60,874 nucleotides of DNA from an uncultured Lachnospiraceae bacterium (GTDB lineage: Bacteria; Bacillota; Clostridia; Lachnospirales; Lachnospiraceae): positions 474 through 61,347 of the forward strand of contig CAJTXA010000020.1 of NCBI GenBank assembly GCA_910579865.1, written 5' to 3'. The notes beneath the pieces were generated by a model that searched no databases, had not been told where the DNA came from, and saw only the letters and a program-made list of their open reading frames with translations. Every line of letters starts with the position of its first letter. Position 1 is the first letter of the stretch. Of this stretch, positions 32,516 through 40,094 are shown one piece after another. The position numbers and the translations under genes are program-made.

Positions 32516-35338
32516 ATGGAAGAGAATAGAAAAGGCAACTGGTTTGATACAGACAGAAAGCAGGGCCTTTCCGAAGAGGAAGTAAAAAGGAGAAGGGCAA
32601 TCTGCGGAAAGAATGAATTAGAACAGGAGAAGAAAAAGTCATGTGCTGTATTATTATTTGAACAGCTAAATGATCCTTTGATAGCGGTACTCATAGTAGC
32701 AGCAGGAATTTCTATCCTGTTGGGAGAATTCTATGATGCCGCTATTATTGCTTTTGTAATTGCATTAAATGCAATAGTAGGGGTAATACAAGAAGGAAAA
32801 GCAATGCGGGCTTTGGATGCACTAAAAAAGCTGACTAGTCCAGTAGCAGTGGTACGGAGAGAAGGAAAAGTAAAGGAAGTAGATGCTTCTTTGTTGGTTC
32901 CAGGAGATATTGTATTGTTGGACGCAGGATGTCAGGTATCAGCAGATATGCGAATTTTAGAAGCAGTAAGTTTAAAAATAGAAGAGTCTGCACTGACAGG
33001 AGAATCTGTTCCTGTAGAAAAAAGAATTTATCAGGAGGTAAACGAGCAGTTAGAGAATGAGAATATAGATCTTTTTTCGAATCATATGGCTTATATGACA
33101 ACAAATGTATTAAATGGACATGGGGAAGGGTTAGTAACAGCAACTGGAATGAAAACACAGATTGGGAAGATTGCACATTCCATTAAGAATACTGCATTAG
33201 AAGCAACACCGTTGCAGAAACGTTTAGCAGATATGGGAAAATTATTAAGTATTCTTGCAGTTATTTTATGTGTATTATTATTTGGAATAGCGATGTTTCA
33301 GAAAAGAAATTTGCCAGAAATGCTGATAACAGCAATTTCTCTAGCAGTAGCGGCCGTACCAGAAGGACTTCCAGCTGTAGTTACAATCGTATTAGCTTTA
33401 AGTGTATCTAGAATGGTAAAAATTCATGCAATTGTTAGAAGGCTTCCATCTGTAGAGACACTTGGTTCTGTTAGTGTGGTATGTAGTGATAAAACAGGAA
33501 CATTAACAGAAAATCATATGACTGCTGTTGCTTATTATGCAGATAGTAGAATATGTCGATTCAATCGAAAGGAATTTCAAGAAGAATTAGGAAAAAATAA
33601 AAAAGGAAAGTGGTTAAAAAAGGAAAAACAAAAGACAGAAAAAAAAGAAATAGAATGGCCAAGTGAGATAAAATGGGCACTTGATGAAAAAGGAATTGAA
33701 CAATATAAAAGGATGTTAGAAGGGTTTCTTCTTTGCAATGATGCTAGGATAGGAGAGGCTTGTATGGGAGATCCAACAGAAATAGCATTATTAGAAATGG
33801 TGCCAAACAATATTCGAAGGGAGATTCTTTCTTCTGCATCTCGTATTACAGAGATTCCATTTAGCTCAGAACGAAAAAAAATGACAACACTTCATAGAAG
33901 AAAATCAAGACAGGTTGTATATAGTAAAGGTTCTATAGAAGAAATTTTAAAACAGTGTAGTTATATCGAGGATAGAGGAAAGATACTTCCTTTATCAGCG
34001 GAACGGAAACAACAGGTGATCAAAGCAGCGAAAGAAATGTCAGATCGGGCGCTTCGTGTATTGGCAACCTGCTATCGGGAAGAAACAGATGGAAGTGATT
34101 TGGCATTAATGGAACCCAAAGAGACATGGACAGAACAAGAGTGGAGCAGACGGTTAGAGAAGGATATGATTTTTACTGGAATGGTAGGCTTAAAGGATCC
34201 AGTAAGGGAGGGAGTAAAAGAAGCTGTTTCTCTTTTTAAAAGTGCAGGTGTAAAGACAGTAATGATTACTGGAGATCATGTAGACACAGCACTTGCAATT
34301 GCAAGGGAACTTGGAATTGCAAAAAACCAGAAGGAATGTCTGATGGGTGCAGAATTGGAGACACTAACTGAGGAAGAGATAAAACAGAGATTGCCAAATA
34401 TTCATGTATTTGCTAGGGTTTCTCCTGTACATAAGGTAAAAATTGTAAAGACCTTAAAAGAGGCAGGGAATATTGTGGCAATGACAGGGGATGGAGTGAA
34501 TGATGCCCCTTCTCTAAAAGCGGCAGATATTGGGATCGCTATGGGGAAAAATGGAACAGATGTTGCACGTAATGCAGCAGATTTTGTATTAACAGATGAT
34601 AATTTTACTACAATTGAACGAGCGATTGAAGAAGGAAGAGGAATCTATGAAAATATACGAAAATCCATTCTTTTTTTGCTATCTTCTAATTTTGGAGAAA
34701 TTATTACAATGTTTTTTGCAATTTTATTTTGGCTTCCTTCCCCTCTTCGTGCTAGTCATATCCTTTGGATTAATTTAATTACAGATTCTCTTCCGGCACT
34801 TGCATTAGGTGTAGATAAGAATGATACTTCTTATCTAATGCGACGTCCTCCAAGAAATCCGAAAGAAAGTATATTTGCTAAAGGAGGATTATTTTTAACG
34901 CTTTTTTATGGAATGGTAATTGCAGGAATTACACTATTAGCTTTTTTTACGATTCCTTATGGGTATCTGACCGCAAATCAAATCCCATTTACAATTCAAC
35001 ATGTTTTACAAGTTTTAAATAGTCCAGAGGTATTAAGCCGTTCACAGACTTATGCATTTACAGTATTAGGACTTTCTCAGCTTTTTCATGCGATTGGAAT
35101 GAGAAATATTCATGTACCAATTTTAAAGTCAGGATTGCTAAAAAATCAGTTAATGTTATTGGCATTTTTTATAGGAGTTTTATTACAAGCTGCAGTAACA
35201 GAAATTCCATATTTGACAATGTGTTTTGGAACGGCTAAACTTTCTTTTGGGGAATGGGGCGCATTGCTTTTAATTGCAGCAATTCCTTTATTTATTCATG
35301 ATGGGTTATTGGCTTTTTCAAAACAGAAATCTTGCTAA
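32516..35338 (+). CDS. Ca2+-type P-ATPase (PMR1/SERCA-like)
   Basis: Membrane pump that exports Ca2+ at the cost of ATP. 940 residues, normal for P2A ATPases. Motifs: TGES (actuator), VPEGLP in TM4 (Ca2+ site), CSDKTGTLTEN (phospho-Asp), KGSIEEIL (nucleotide binding), GDGVNDAP (hinge) and NLITDSLPALALG in TM6, which supports Ca2+ rather than heavy-metal transport. ATG 32516 is the first start after an in-frame TAG; the ribosome site is weak (CAGGT). A 34-codon frame (32481) overlaps the start and could couple translation. The gene tail overlaps the convergent ytaF-like gene by four bases. Confidence 0.93.
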   Translation: MEENRKGNWFDTDRKQGLSEEEVKRRRAICGKNELEQEKKKSCAVLLFEQLNDPLIAVLIVAAGISILLGEFYDAAIIAFVIALNAIVGVIQEGKAMRALDALKKLTSPVAVVRREGKVKEVDASLLVPGDIVLLDAGCQVSADMRILEAVSLKIEESALTGESVPVEKRIYQEVNEQLENENIDLFSNHMAYMTTNVLNGHGEGLVTATGMKTQIGKIAHSIKNTALEATPLQKRLADMGKLLSILAVILCVLLFGIAMFQKRNLPEMLITAISLAVAAVPEGLPAVVTIVLALSVSRMVKIHAIVRRLPSVETLGSVSVVCSDKTGTLTENHMTAVAYYADSRICRFNRKEFQEELGKNKKGKWLKKEKQKTEKKEIEWPSEIKWALDEKGIEQYKRMLEGFLLCNDARIGEACMGDPTEIALLEMVPNNIRREILSSASRITEIPFSSERKKMTTLHRRKSRQVVYSKGSIEEILKQCSYIEDRGKILPLSAERKQQVIKAAKEMSDRALRVLATCYREETDGSDLALMEPKETWTEQEWSRRLEKDMIFTGMVGLKDPVREGVKEAVSLFKSAGVKTVMITGDHVDTALAIARELGIAKNQKECLMGAELETLTEEEIKQRLPNIHVFARVSPVHKVKIVKTLKEAGNIVAMTGDGVNDAPSLKAADIGIAMGKNGTDVARNAADFVLTDDNFTTIERAIEEGRGIYENIRKSILFLLSSNFGEIITMFFAILFWLPSPLRASHILWINLITDSLPALALGVDKNDTSYLMRRPPRNPKESIFAKGGLFLTLFYGMVIAGITLLAFFTIPYGYLTANQIPFTIQHVLQVLNSPEVLSRSQTYAFTVLGLSQLFHAIGMRNIHVPILKSGLLKNQLMLLAFFIGVLLQAAVTEIPYLTMCFGTAKLSFGEWGALLLIAAIPLFIHDGLLAFSKQKSC

Positions 35339-35907
35339 AAAATTTGTCGTAAAGCTAATATAAGTAAGAGAATTCCGCCAAGTGGAGCAAGATTCCATCT
35401 ACTTAGATGCGACATCCATTTTCCGCAGCCAAATCCTGCATATAAGGCGAATAAACAGCCAAAAAAAGAAAGAACAGCGCAGGAAAAAAGTGGATAGTAT
35501 GAGGTACCAGCTCCTATTCCGGCAGCGATACAGTCAAGCGCAAGTGCAGTTCCTAGAGAAAAAGATTCTTTGGCAGAGAGGACACCATTGTGATCACTGT
35601 CTGCCTGTTGAATCTGTGTTGATAGAAAAAGACTTTTTTTTAGGCGCATAAGACCTAAACACAATAAAAGGATACCACCTAATAAAGAGGCAGCAGAACT
35701 AAAGGAAGCTGCCAGTTGTCCGAAAGATAGGGATAGAATTAAAAAGACAGCAGAGATACCGCTGATAATAATAGAAGAAAAAATAGGAATTTGAATTTTT
35801 CCGCTACCATAGGAAAAGCCTGTAAAAAAAACATCAATCGATAAAGCGATTACTAAAAGTAAAGCATTTTCCAGATCAGAGGAAAAAATAGTAAGTATCT
35901 GATTCAT
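35335..35907 (-). CDS. ytaF: YtaF/MntP-family membrane protein with EF-hand-like loop
   Basis: 190 residues, six predicted membrane segments with the duplicated MntP pattern (LLLVIALSIDVFFTGFSYG and GTALALDCIAAGIGAG, each with a conserved Asp). Sporulation protein YtaF belongs to this family, which is related to Mn2+ exporters. The cytoplasmic loop between the halves contains DSDHNGVLSAKE, which fits a 12-residue EF-hand calcium loop (D-x-D-x-N-G-x-L-x3-E). Convergent with, and overlapping, the Ca2+ ATPase gene. Function in Ca2+ or Mn2+ handling during sporulation is inference. Confidence 0.82.
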   Translation of the reverse strand: MNQILTIFSSDLENALLLVIALSIDVFFTGFSYGSGKIQIPIFSSIIISGISAVFLILSLSFGQLAASFSSAASLLGGILLLCLGLMRLKKSLFLSTQIQQADSDHNGVLSAKESFSLGTALALDCIAAGIGAGTSYYPLFSCAVLSFFGCLFALYAGFGCGKWMSHLSRWNLAPLGGILLLILALRQIF

Positions 35908-36001
35908 GGTATTTGATACTCCAATGATTTTACTATATCATATGAATCTTGAATAAGGAGGGTGCGGAGGATTCAATAAAAAGAATAGGAGGACGAATTA
36001 T

Positions 36002-36973
36002 ATGTATATTGATATGCATTGTGACACCTTACTAAGAGGTGTGCAGGAAGAACGAAAAGAAATTTATAAGATGCCAGAGGCGATGTTAGATGTATCTAGA
36101 TTAAAAGAGGCACAGGTGTTATGTCAATTTTTTGCCATTTTTTTTCCGCCACGAAAAACAAAGTATCCAGAAGGAGTAAAACCTTTGCCAGAGGATGACG
36201 AACTTTTTACAAAGGCAAGAGAAATTTTTCTTTCTACGATTCAACAGTATCCAGAAGCACTAGGACAAGCAACCAATTATCAAGAAGTGCTTGAAAGACA
36301 AAAAGAAGGAAAAGTATCTGGAATTCTTACAATGGAAGATGGACGAGCTGTTCAAGGAGATATGGAACGATTGCACTATTTTTATAAGCAAGGGGTACGT
36401 TTGATTTCATTGACCTGGAACTATGAAAATTGTTTTGGATCACCAAATTCCAAAGATCCAAATGTGATGCAAAAAGGACTTACTTCGTTTGGAAAAGAAG
36501 CGGTTGAAGTAATGAATCATTTAGGTATTTTAATTGATGTATCCCATTTATCAGATGGTGGATTTTATGAGGTTGCCGCATTGTCAAAAAAACCTTTTGT
36601 GGCTTCTCATTCAAATTGCCGGAGTCTTTGTGATCATACTAGAAATTTAACAGATGAGATGATACATAGTTTGGCAGAACATGGTGGTGTAGCGGGTATA
36701 AATTTTGAGCCTACTTTTTTACAGCAAAAAGGTTCATATAGTACAATGGAACGAATTGCAGCACATTTAAAACATTTTATTCAGATTGGAGGAGAAGATT
36801 GTGTTGGGATTGGGACAGACTTTGATGGTATTTGTGGTAAATTTGAAGTTGGAGAACCCTCTGCTATGACACAGCTTTTCGCTTATCTTCGTCAAAATGG
36901 GTTTTCAGAGGAATTAATAGAGAAAATTGCTTATCGAAATGTGCTTCGAGTAATAAAGGAAAGTATGAAATAA
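36002..36973 (+). CDS. membrane-dipeptidase family (M19) peptidase
   Basis: Zinc dipeptidase of the renal dipeptidase family, 323 residues, no signal peptide. Metal ligands: DMHCDT (His/Asp at the N-terminus), the Glu in LTMEDG, VSHLSDGG, VASHSNCRS and GTDFDG. Such enzymes cleave dipeptides, including those with a C-terminal D-residue. AGGAGG precedes ATG 36002. The following frame at 37005 is the broken 5' part of an amidohydrolase; before the island entered, the two genes were probably one operon. Confidence 0.93.
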   Translation: MYIDMHCDTLLRGVQEERKEIYKMPEAMLDVSRLKEAQVLCQFFAIFFPPRKTKYPEGVKPLPEDDELFTKAREIFLSTIQQYPEALGQATNYQEVLERQKEGKVSGILTMEDGRAVQGDMERLHYFYKQGVRLISLTWNYENCFGSPNSKDPNVMQKGLTSFGKEAVEVMNHLGILIDVSHLSDGGFYEVAALSKKPFVASHSNCRSLCDHTRNLTDEMIHSLAEHGGVAGINFEPTFLQQKGSYSTMERIAAHLKHFIQIGGEDCVGIGTDFDGICGKFEVGEPSAMTQLFAYLRQNGFSEELIEKIAYRNVLRVIKESMK

Positions 36974-36977
36974 CAAA

Positions 36978-37140
36978 GGTGTAGATAAGTAGGAGTAAAA
37001 TACAATGAAAACGTTGATAAAACATGCTAAAATTTATACATTGGATTCAGTCAATACAATTACAGAAGCATTAGTGATAGAGAATGGAAAGATTTTAAAA
37101 ACAGGTACAGGAGCAAGCAATGCTGTGGAAATCTTAATAA
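36978..37140 (+). repeat. left direct repeat flanking the island
   Basis: From GGTGTAGATA (36978) through the first 35 codons of the amidohydrolase stub, the sequence matches 49995-50150 with only a handful of substitutions; beyond that similarity continues weakly after a 4-base insertion. See the right copy at 49995. Confidence 0.85.
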
Positions 37141-37148
37141 CTTTATAG
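37005..37148 (+). pseudogene. amidohydrolase 5' stub (duplicate of 50018)
   Basis: ATG 37005 after GTAGGAG starts a 47-codon frame whose first 35 codons (MKTLIKHAKIYTLDSVNTIT, then EALVIENGKILKTGT) are nearly identical to the intact amidohydrolase at 50018. A 4-base insertion (AGCA) near 37117 shifts the frame and a TAG follows at 37146. It keeps the original context behind the dipeptidase gene and marks the left edge of the island. Confidence 0.9.
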
Positions 37149-37490
37149 GTAAAGATTTTAATATTTAAAAAGCTTATGTTTAATTTTCATGTAAAATTAT
37201 TACTTGTAGATTTACAATATATGTATTACAACAGCCGAATAAATAAAGGATAAGAATGTTTTTTCTATATTATATTTTAACTGTTAAACTAAAAAATTAG
37301 GATCAAATGTGTAAATAATGAATATACAGGATAGTTTACAAATTCACAAAGCTTATAGGTTACGAAAAATATTAGTGTTTTGAGATTTACAAGGAAATAT
37401 GAAAGTTATTTATGAGTAGCATAAAAATTAGAGTTAGCTGCTAACAGAAGAATTTTATATTTTTTCAATTTTCTACTTGACCTAAAGCAG
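37149..37490. other. AT-rich island edge without genes
   Basis: About 340 bases of very AT-rich sequence. I find no open frame of note, hairpin or recognisable remnant until the IS605 right end at 37491. Confidence 0.5.
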
Positions 37491-37770
37491 TTTAACTGAA
37501 CCACTACCATAGGTTTACCTTACTATTAAAGCAGCCTAAAGTTGCGTATGTTGCACATTATCAGTATTTCATTACTCATATCCTATTTCAAAGTTGTCAG
37601 CATTGTTTCTCTTCTGTATATCTTAATTCTTGATATATTATTTAATAATTTTACCTGTTATCGGCTTTAGCCGGTTGAACGCCTCAGAGTTTTTCGTGTT
37701 CAGAAAAATGTAGAGGCGTGAAATAGAAAACCAACTGCTATGCGCAACATCATAAACTTAAGAAAAACGG

Positions 37771-37799
37771 AAGGAATCTGTTCACAGATTCCTTTTTTT
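37771..37799 (+). terminator. IS-internal upstream terminator
   Basis: AAGGAATCTG (37771-37780), loop TTCA, CAGATTCCTT (37785-37794), T run. Placed before the transposase start, as in elements that block read-through from outside. Confidence 0.85.
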
Positions 37800-37827
37800 G
37801 TGTTAAAATATAGACAGGAGTGCATAT

Positions 37828-39159
37828 ATGAACAACTCTTATAAAACAAGATTTCAAAATTTTTCTATATTATTATCTAATCCAGAACTTGCAAAGTGTG
37901 CAAGAAAAAATGGAAACAATGTTTTTTCGAGAAAACGGAAATTGCCCCTGAAAGACATGCTGCTATGCTGTCTTTCGAAAAAAGGACTTGCCACAACATT
38001 TGAACTCAGAAATTATTTTAAAGTAAAAGGAGAGTTGTCCATGCAGTTATCTGTTCAGGGATATTTACAACAGAGAAAACGTTTAAATCCCGAAATCTTT
38101 CCATATTTGAACCGTGAATATCTCATGAATTTTTACCATTCTGACGAACCTGTGCTTTGGAAAGGATACTTGTTAATTGCGATTGATGGAAGCAAAGCGG
38201 AAGTACCAAATTCAAAGGAAAACAGGGAAACATTTGGAAACAGCGGCAACCAGTATTCCAAAACAGGACAGGTACGGGCTCTGGTAAGCGGAGTGTATGA
38301 TGTTTTGAATCATTTTTATCTGGATATTGAAATAGAACATATTTCCGTCAGTGAACATGAACTAGCAAAACGAAATTTGAAACATTTGAAAGAAATGGGA
38401 ATCAGAAAACCGCTTCTCGCAGTCTTTGACCGTGGTTACCCTTCACTGGAATTTATTGATTTTCTGGAAACGGAAGGGATTCATTATTTAATCCGTCTTT
38501 CATCCAATGATTATGTGGCAGAAGGTAAACAGATGCAGTCAACAGATGAAACGGTCATTTTGAAACACTCTTCTGTGCGCCTGCAAAAAATACGTCAAAA
38601 GCATCCAGAACGGTATGAACAGATGAAAAAGAAAGGGGAAACGCTGGTGAGAATATCAAAAGCAACGCTCCCTTCTGGAAATGAACTTGCATTGATGACA
38701 GATCTTCTGGATACAATTACCGCAGAAGAATTAACGGATTTATATTCCCAGAGATGGGAAATTCAAAAGAAATACCACACCTTGAAAAATAAAATGAAAT
38801 TTGAAAGTGTGACGGGAAAAGCCTCTGTATATGTATACCAGGATTTTTGGGCACAGATTTTCGTATATAACATGGTTCAGGATATCCGGAACAGTGCAGA
38901 CAAAAAAGTCGCAGAATCAGGGAGGGAAAATGGAAAAAAATATCTCATGCATATGAATGAAAATATGGCAATCGGACTTTTCAAAGAGGCTATGCTGAAA
39001 ATCATTCTGGAATCGGAGGAAAAGAAACGAGTCAAAAAACTGGAAGAATTACAGGAAGAAATGGAACGCCATGTACTTCCAATAAGAGAACTGTCTGGTA
39101 AAGAGCGCAGAAAAAACATCTCAAATAAAAACAAAAATAATCAAAAGAATAGTTTTTAA
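37828..39159 (+). CDS. IS4-family transposase, full length, catalytic Glu replaced by Gln
   Basis: 443 residues, complete frame, ATG 37828 after CAGGAG. RNase H-like DDE transposase: first Asp in IAIDGSKAEVPN, second Asp in LAVFDRGYPS. The third motif, normally Y-x2-R-x3-E-x6-K, reads YSQRWEIQKKYHTLK, so the catalytic Glu position (residue 313, codon CAA at 38764) is Gln. The Glu two residues before is unlikely to substitute, so the enzyme may be inactive despite its length. The Lys-rich tail is normal for this group. Confidence 0.9.
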   Translation: MNNSYKTRFQNFSILLSNPELAKCARKNGNNVFSRKRKLPLKDMLLCCLSKKGLATTFELRNYFKVKGELSMQLSVQGYLQQRKRLNPEIFPYLNREYLMNFYHSDEPVLWKGYLLIAIDGSKAEVPNSKENRETFGNSGNQYSKTGQVRALVSGVYDVLNHFYLDIEIEHISVSEHELAKRNLKHLKEMGIRKPLLAVFDRGYPSLEFIDFLETEGIHYLIRLSSNDYVAEGKQMQSTDETVILKHSSVRLQKIRQKHPERYEQMKKKGETLVRISKATLPSGNELALMTDLLDTITAEELTDLYSQRWEIQKKYHTLKNKMKFESVTGKASVYVYQDFWAQIFVYNMVQDIRNSADKKVAESGRENGKKYLMHMNENMAIGLFKEAMLKIILESEEKKRVKKLEELQEEMERHVLPIRELSGKERRKNISNKNKNNQKNSF

Positions 39160-39200
39160 AATGCCCATTTTCCTTTTAGGGGAGATTATGGGCATTTTTT
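39157..39200 (+). terminator. terminator after the IS4 transposase
   Basis: AAAATGCCCAT pairs with ATGGGCATTTTTT (39188-39200); the hairpin starts at the transposase stop codon. Confidence 0.85.
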
Positions 39201-39643
39201 AGTTTTCACTTATTCTTTTTAAAATAAATTTTAGCGAAATCATTCAAATATGAAATATCTAGGCTTAAGTTTATGATGTTGCGTTTGACGGGTGGTTATG
39301 ATTACATTTTCACTGCTTGCTACAAAATAGCCTCTTGTCCATAAATGATGACTCCAGAACAGTTTATTTAATTCTTTATATTCCATCTGCAATTTTCTAG
39401 ATGTATTTCGTTTTATATACTAAACTAGTTTGCTTGTAGACAGATATGGTAATACGGATACTAGAAGATGAATATGGTCACTTCTAACATGTCTTGATAG
39501 AATTTCTATTTAGATAATACTTAATATCATACGTGTAATGTGTTGATTTCCTATAATTCTCTATTTACTTCACCTCAAGCTTAGTATTTTTACTCTTTCT
39601 AAATGTGAAACTATGGGGTTTTACCCCATTATATAGACAATAA

Positions 39644-39687
39644 ATATGCTCTCTTCTAAGTAATAAGTCTACTAGAAGGGAGCATAT
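39644..39687. repeat. 15-bp stem hairpin downstream of the 39-codon ORF
   Basis: ATATGCTCTCTTCTA (39644-39658) pairs with TAGAAGGGAGCATAT (39673-39687) with one G-T wobble, loop of 14 bases. On the minus strand it follows the small gene at 39719 and could act as its terminator or RNA stabiliser, although the T run is poor. Confidence 0.65.
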
Positions 39688-39718
39688 CAAGTTAGTACAA
39701 CAGATTTTTTGTTTTAAA

Positions 39719-39838
39719 TCAAGAACGTCCTATATCATCATTGTCATAGTCTAACATATCACAAAACTCAAACTCAAACTCTTGGATAGAAAAATTATTT
39801 GCTTCAAAATCTGTAACAATATTATTATGTTCGTCCAT
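39719..39838 (-). CDS. 39-residue acidic peptide, possible precursor peptide
   Basis: Not in any family I know. ATG 39838 is preceded on the minus strand by AAAGGAG at eight bases, one of the best ribosome sites in the island; stop TGA at 39721-39719. The product begins MDEHNNIV, contains a striking alternating stretch QEFEFEFCDMLDYDNDD and ends IGRS. It has a single Cys and is strongly acidic. It stands divergent to the biosynthetic operon that starts at 40095. Small size, position and composition fit a RiPP precursor or a small regulator. It does not end in Asn, so it is not a classical microcin C precursor. Confidence 0.6.
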   Translation of the reverse strand: MDEHNNIVTDFEANNFSIQEFEFEFCDMLDYDNDDIGRS

Positions 39839-39867
39839 TAAATATGCTCCTTTCTAAATATTTTATT

Positions 39868-39942
39868 ATTATAATATTAAGATTTTGGTTACTTTAAGAT
39901 TCATATATTAAGTAATATAATTTTTGTTCTTAATATTATAAT
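39868..39942. promoter_or_regulatory. 15-bp perfect inverted repeat in the divergent control region
   Basis: ATTATAATATTAAGA (39868-39882) is exactly inverted at 39928-39942 with a 45-base gap. Each arm contains a TATAAT-like box, so it may be paired operators/promoters for the small peptide gene (minus) and the operon (plus), although AT-rich sequence makes chance repeats more likely. Confidence 0.4.
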
Positions 39943-39977
39943 ACTAATTATAGTCCTAAAAAAAAAAAAAAAAGACT

Positions 39978-40005
39978 TGATATTTTATTTATATATGATA
40001 TAATA
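39978..40005 (+). promoter_or_regulatory. promoter of the island biosynthetic operon
   Basis: TTGATA (39978-39983), 16 bases, TATAAT (40000-40005), directly after a run of 17 A (39958-39974) that could act as an UP element. The leader before ATG 40095 is about 80 bases. Confidence 0.65.
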
Positions 40006-40094
40006 TGTCAGTAATTTTTAAATTAAAAAGCATAATGATTTATTTATAAATGTAACTTGTAGTTATTTTTTAAAAATAATAATATTATAATAAT

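Larger units (their letters stand above)
37743..39283 (+). mobile_element. IS4-family insertion sequence with 20-bp perfect inverted repeats
   Basis: CGCAACATCATAAACTTAAG at 37743-37762 is repeated exactly in inverted orientation at 39264-39283. The 1.54-kb element carries one transposase (37828-39159) and is protected by terminators at both ends. No clear target duplication is visible next to these repeats. It sits inside the IS605 tnpA copy 2. Confidence 0.88.
37571..39510 (-). pseudogene. tnpA: IS605 tnpA copy 2, split by IS4 and with stop codons
   Basis: Reading the minus strand from about 39510 to 39284 gives RSDHIHLLVSVLPYLSTSKL, an internal stop, then KLQMEYKELNKLFWSHHLWT and RGYFVASSEN; the C-terminus (RNNADNFEIG-like) resumes at 37672-37571 beyond the IS4 insertion. 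The HUH histidines are preserved but the gene is dead. Confidence 0.75.
37491..39640 (-). mobile_element. decayed IS605 copy 2 (minus), interrupted by an IS4 element
   Basis: The right end (37491-37546, reverse of the ACTTTAGGCTGCTTT motif seen at 6161 and 44308) and the left-end hairpin (39612-39630, ATGGGG / CCCCAT) bound a broken tnpA. An IS4 element (37743-39283) is inserted in tnpA, splitting it. Sequence between 37672 and 37742 with a hairpin (CGCCTC / GAGGCG) is not part of either gene. Confidence 0.65.

Noticed and set aside
32481..32585. 34-codon frame overlapping the Ca2+ ATPase start
   Set aside because: Product looks random and the frame is mostly the ATPase gene read in another phase; at most a coupling device.
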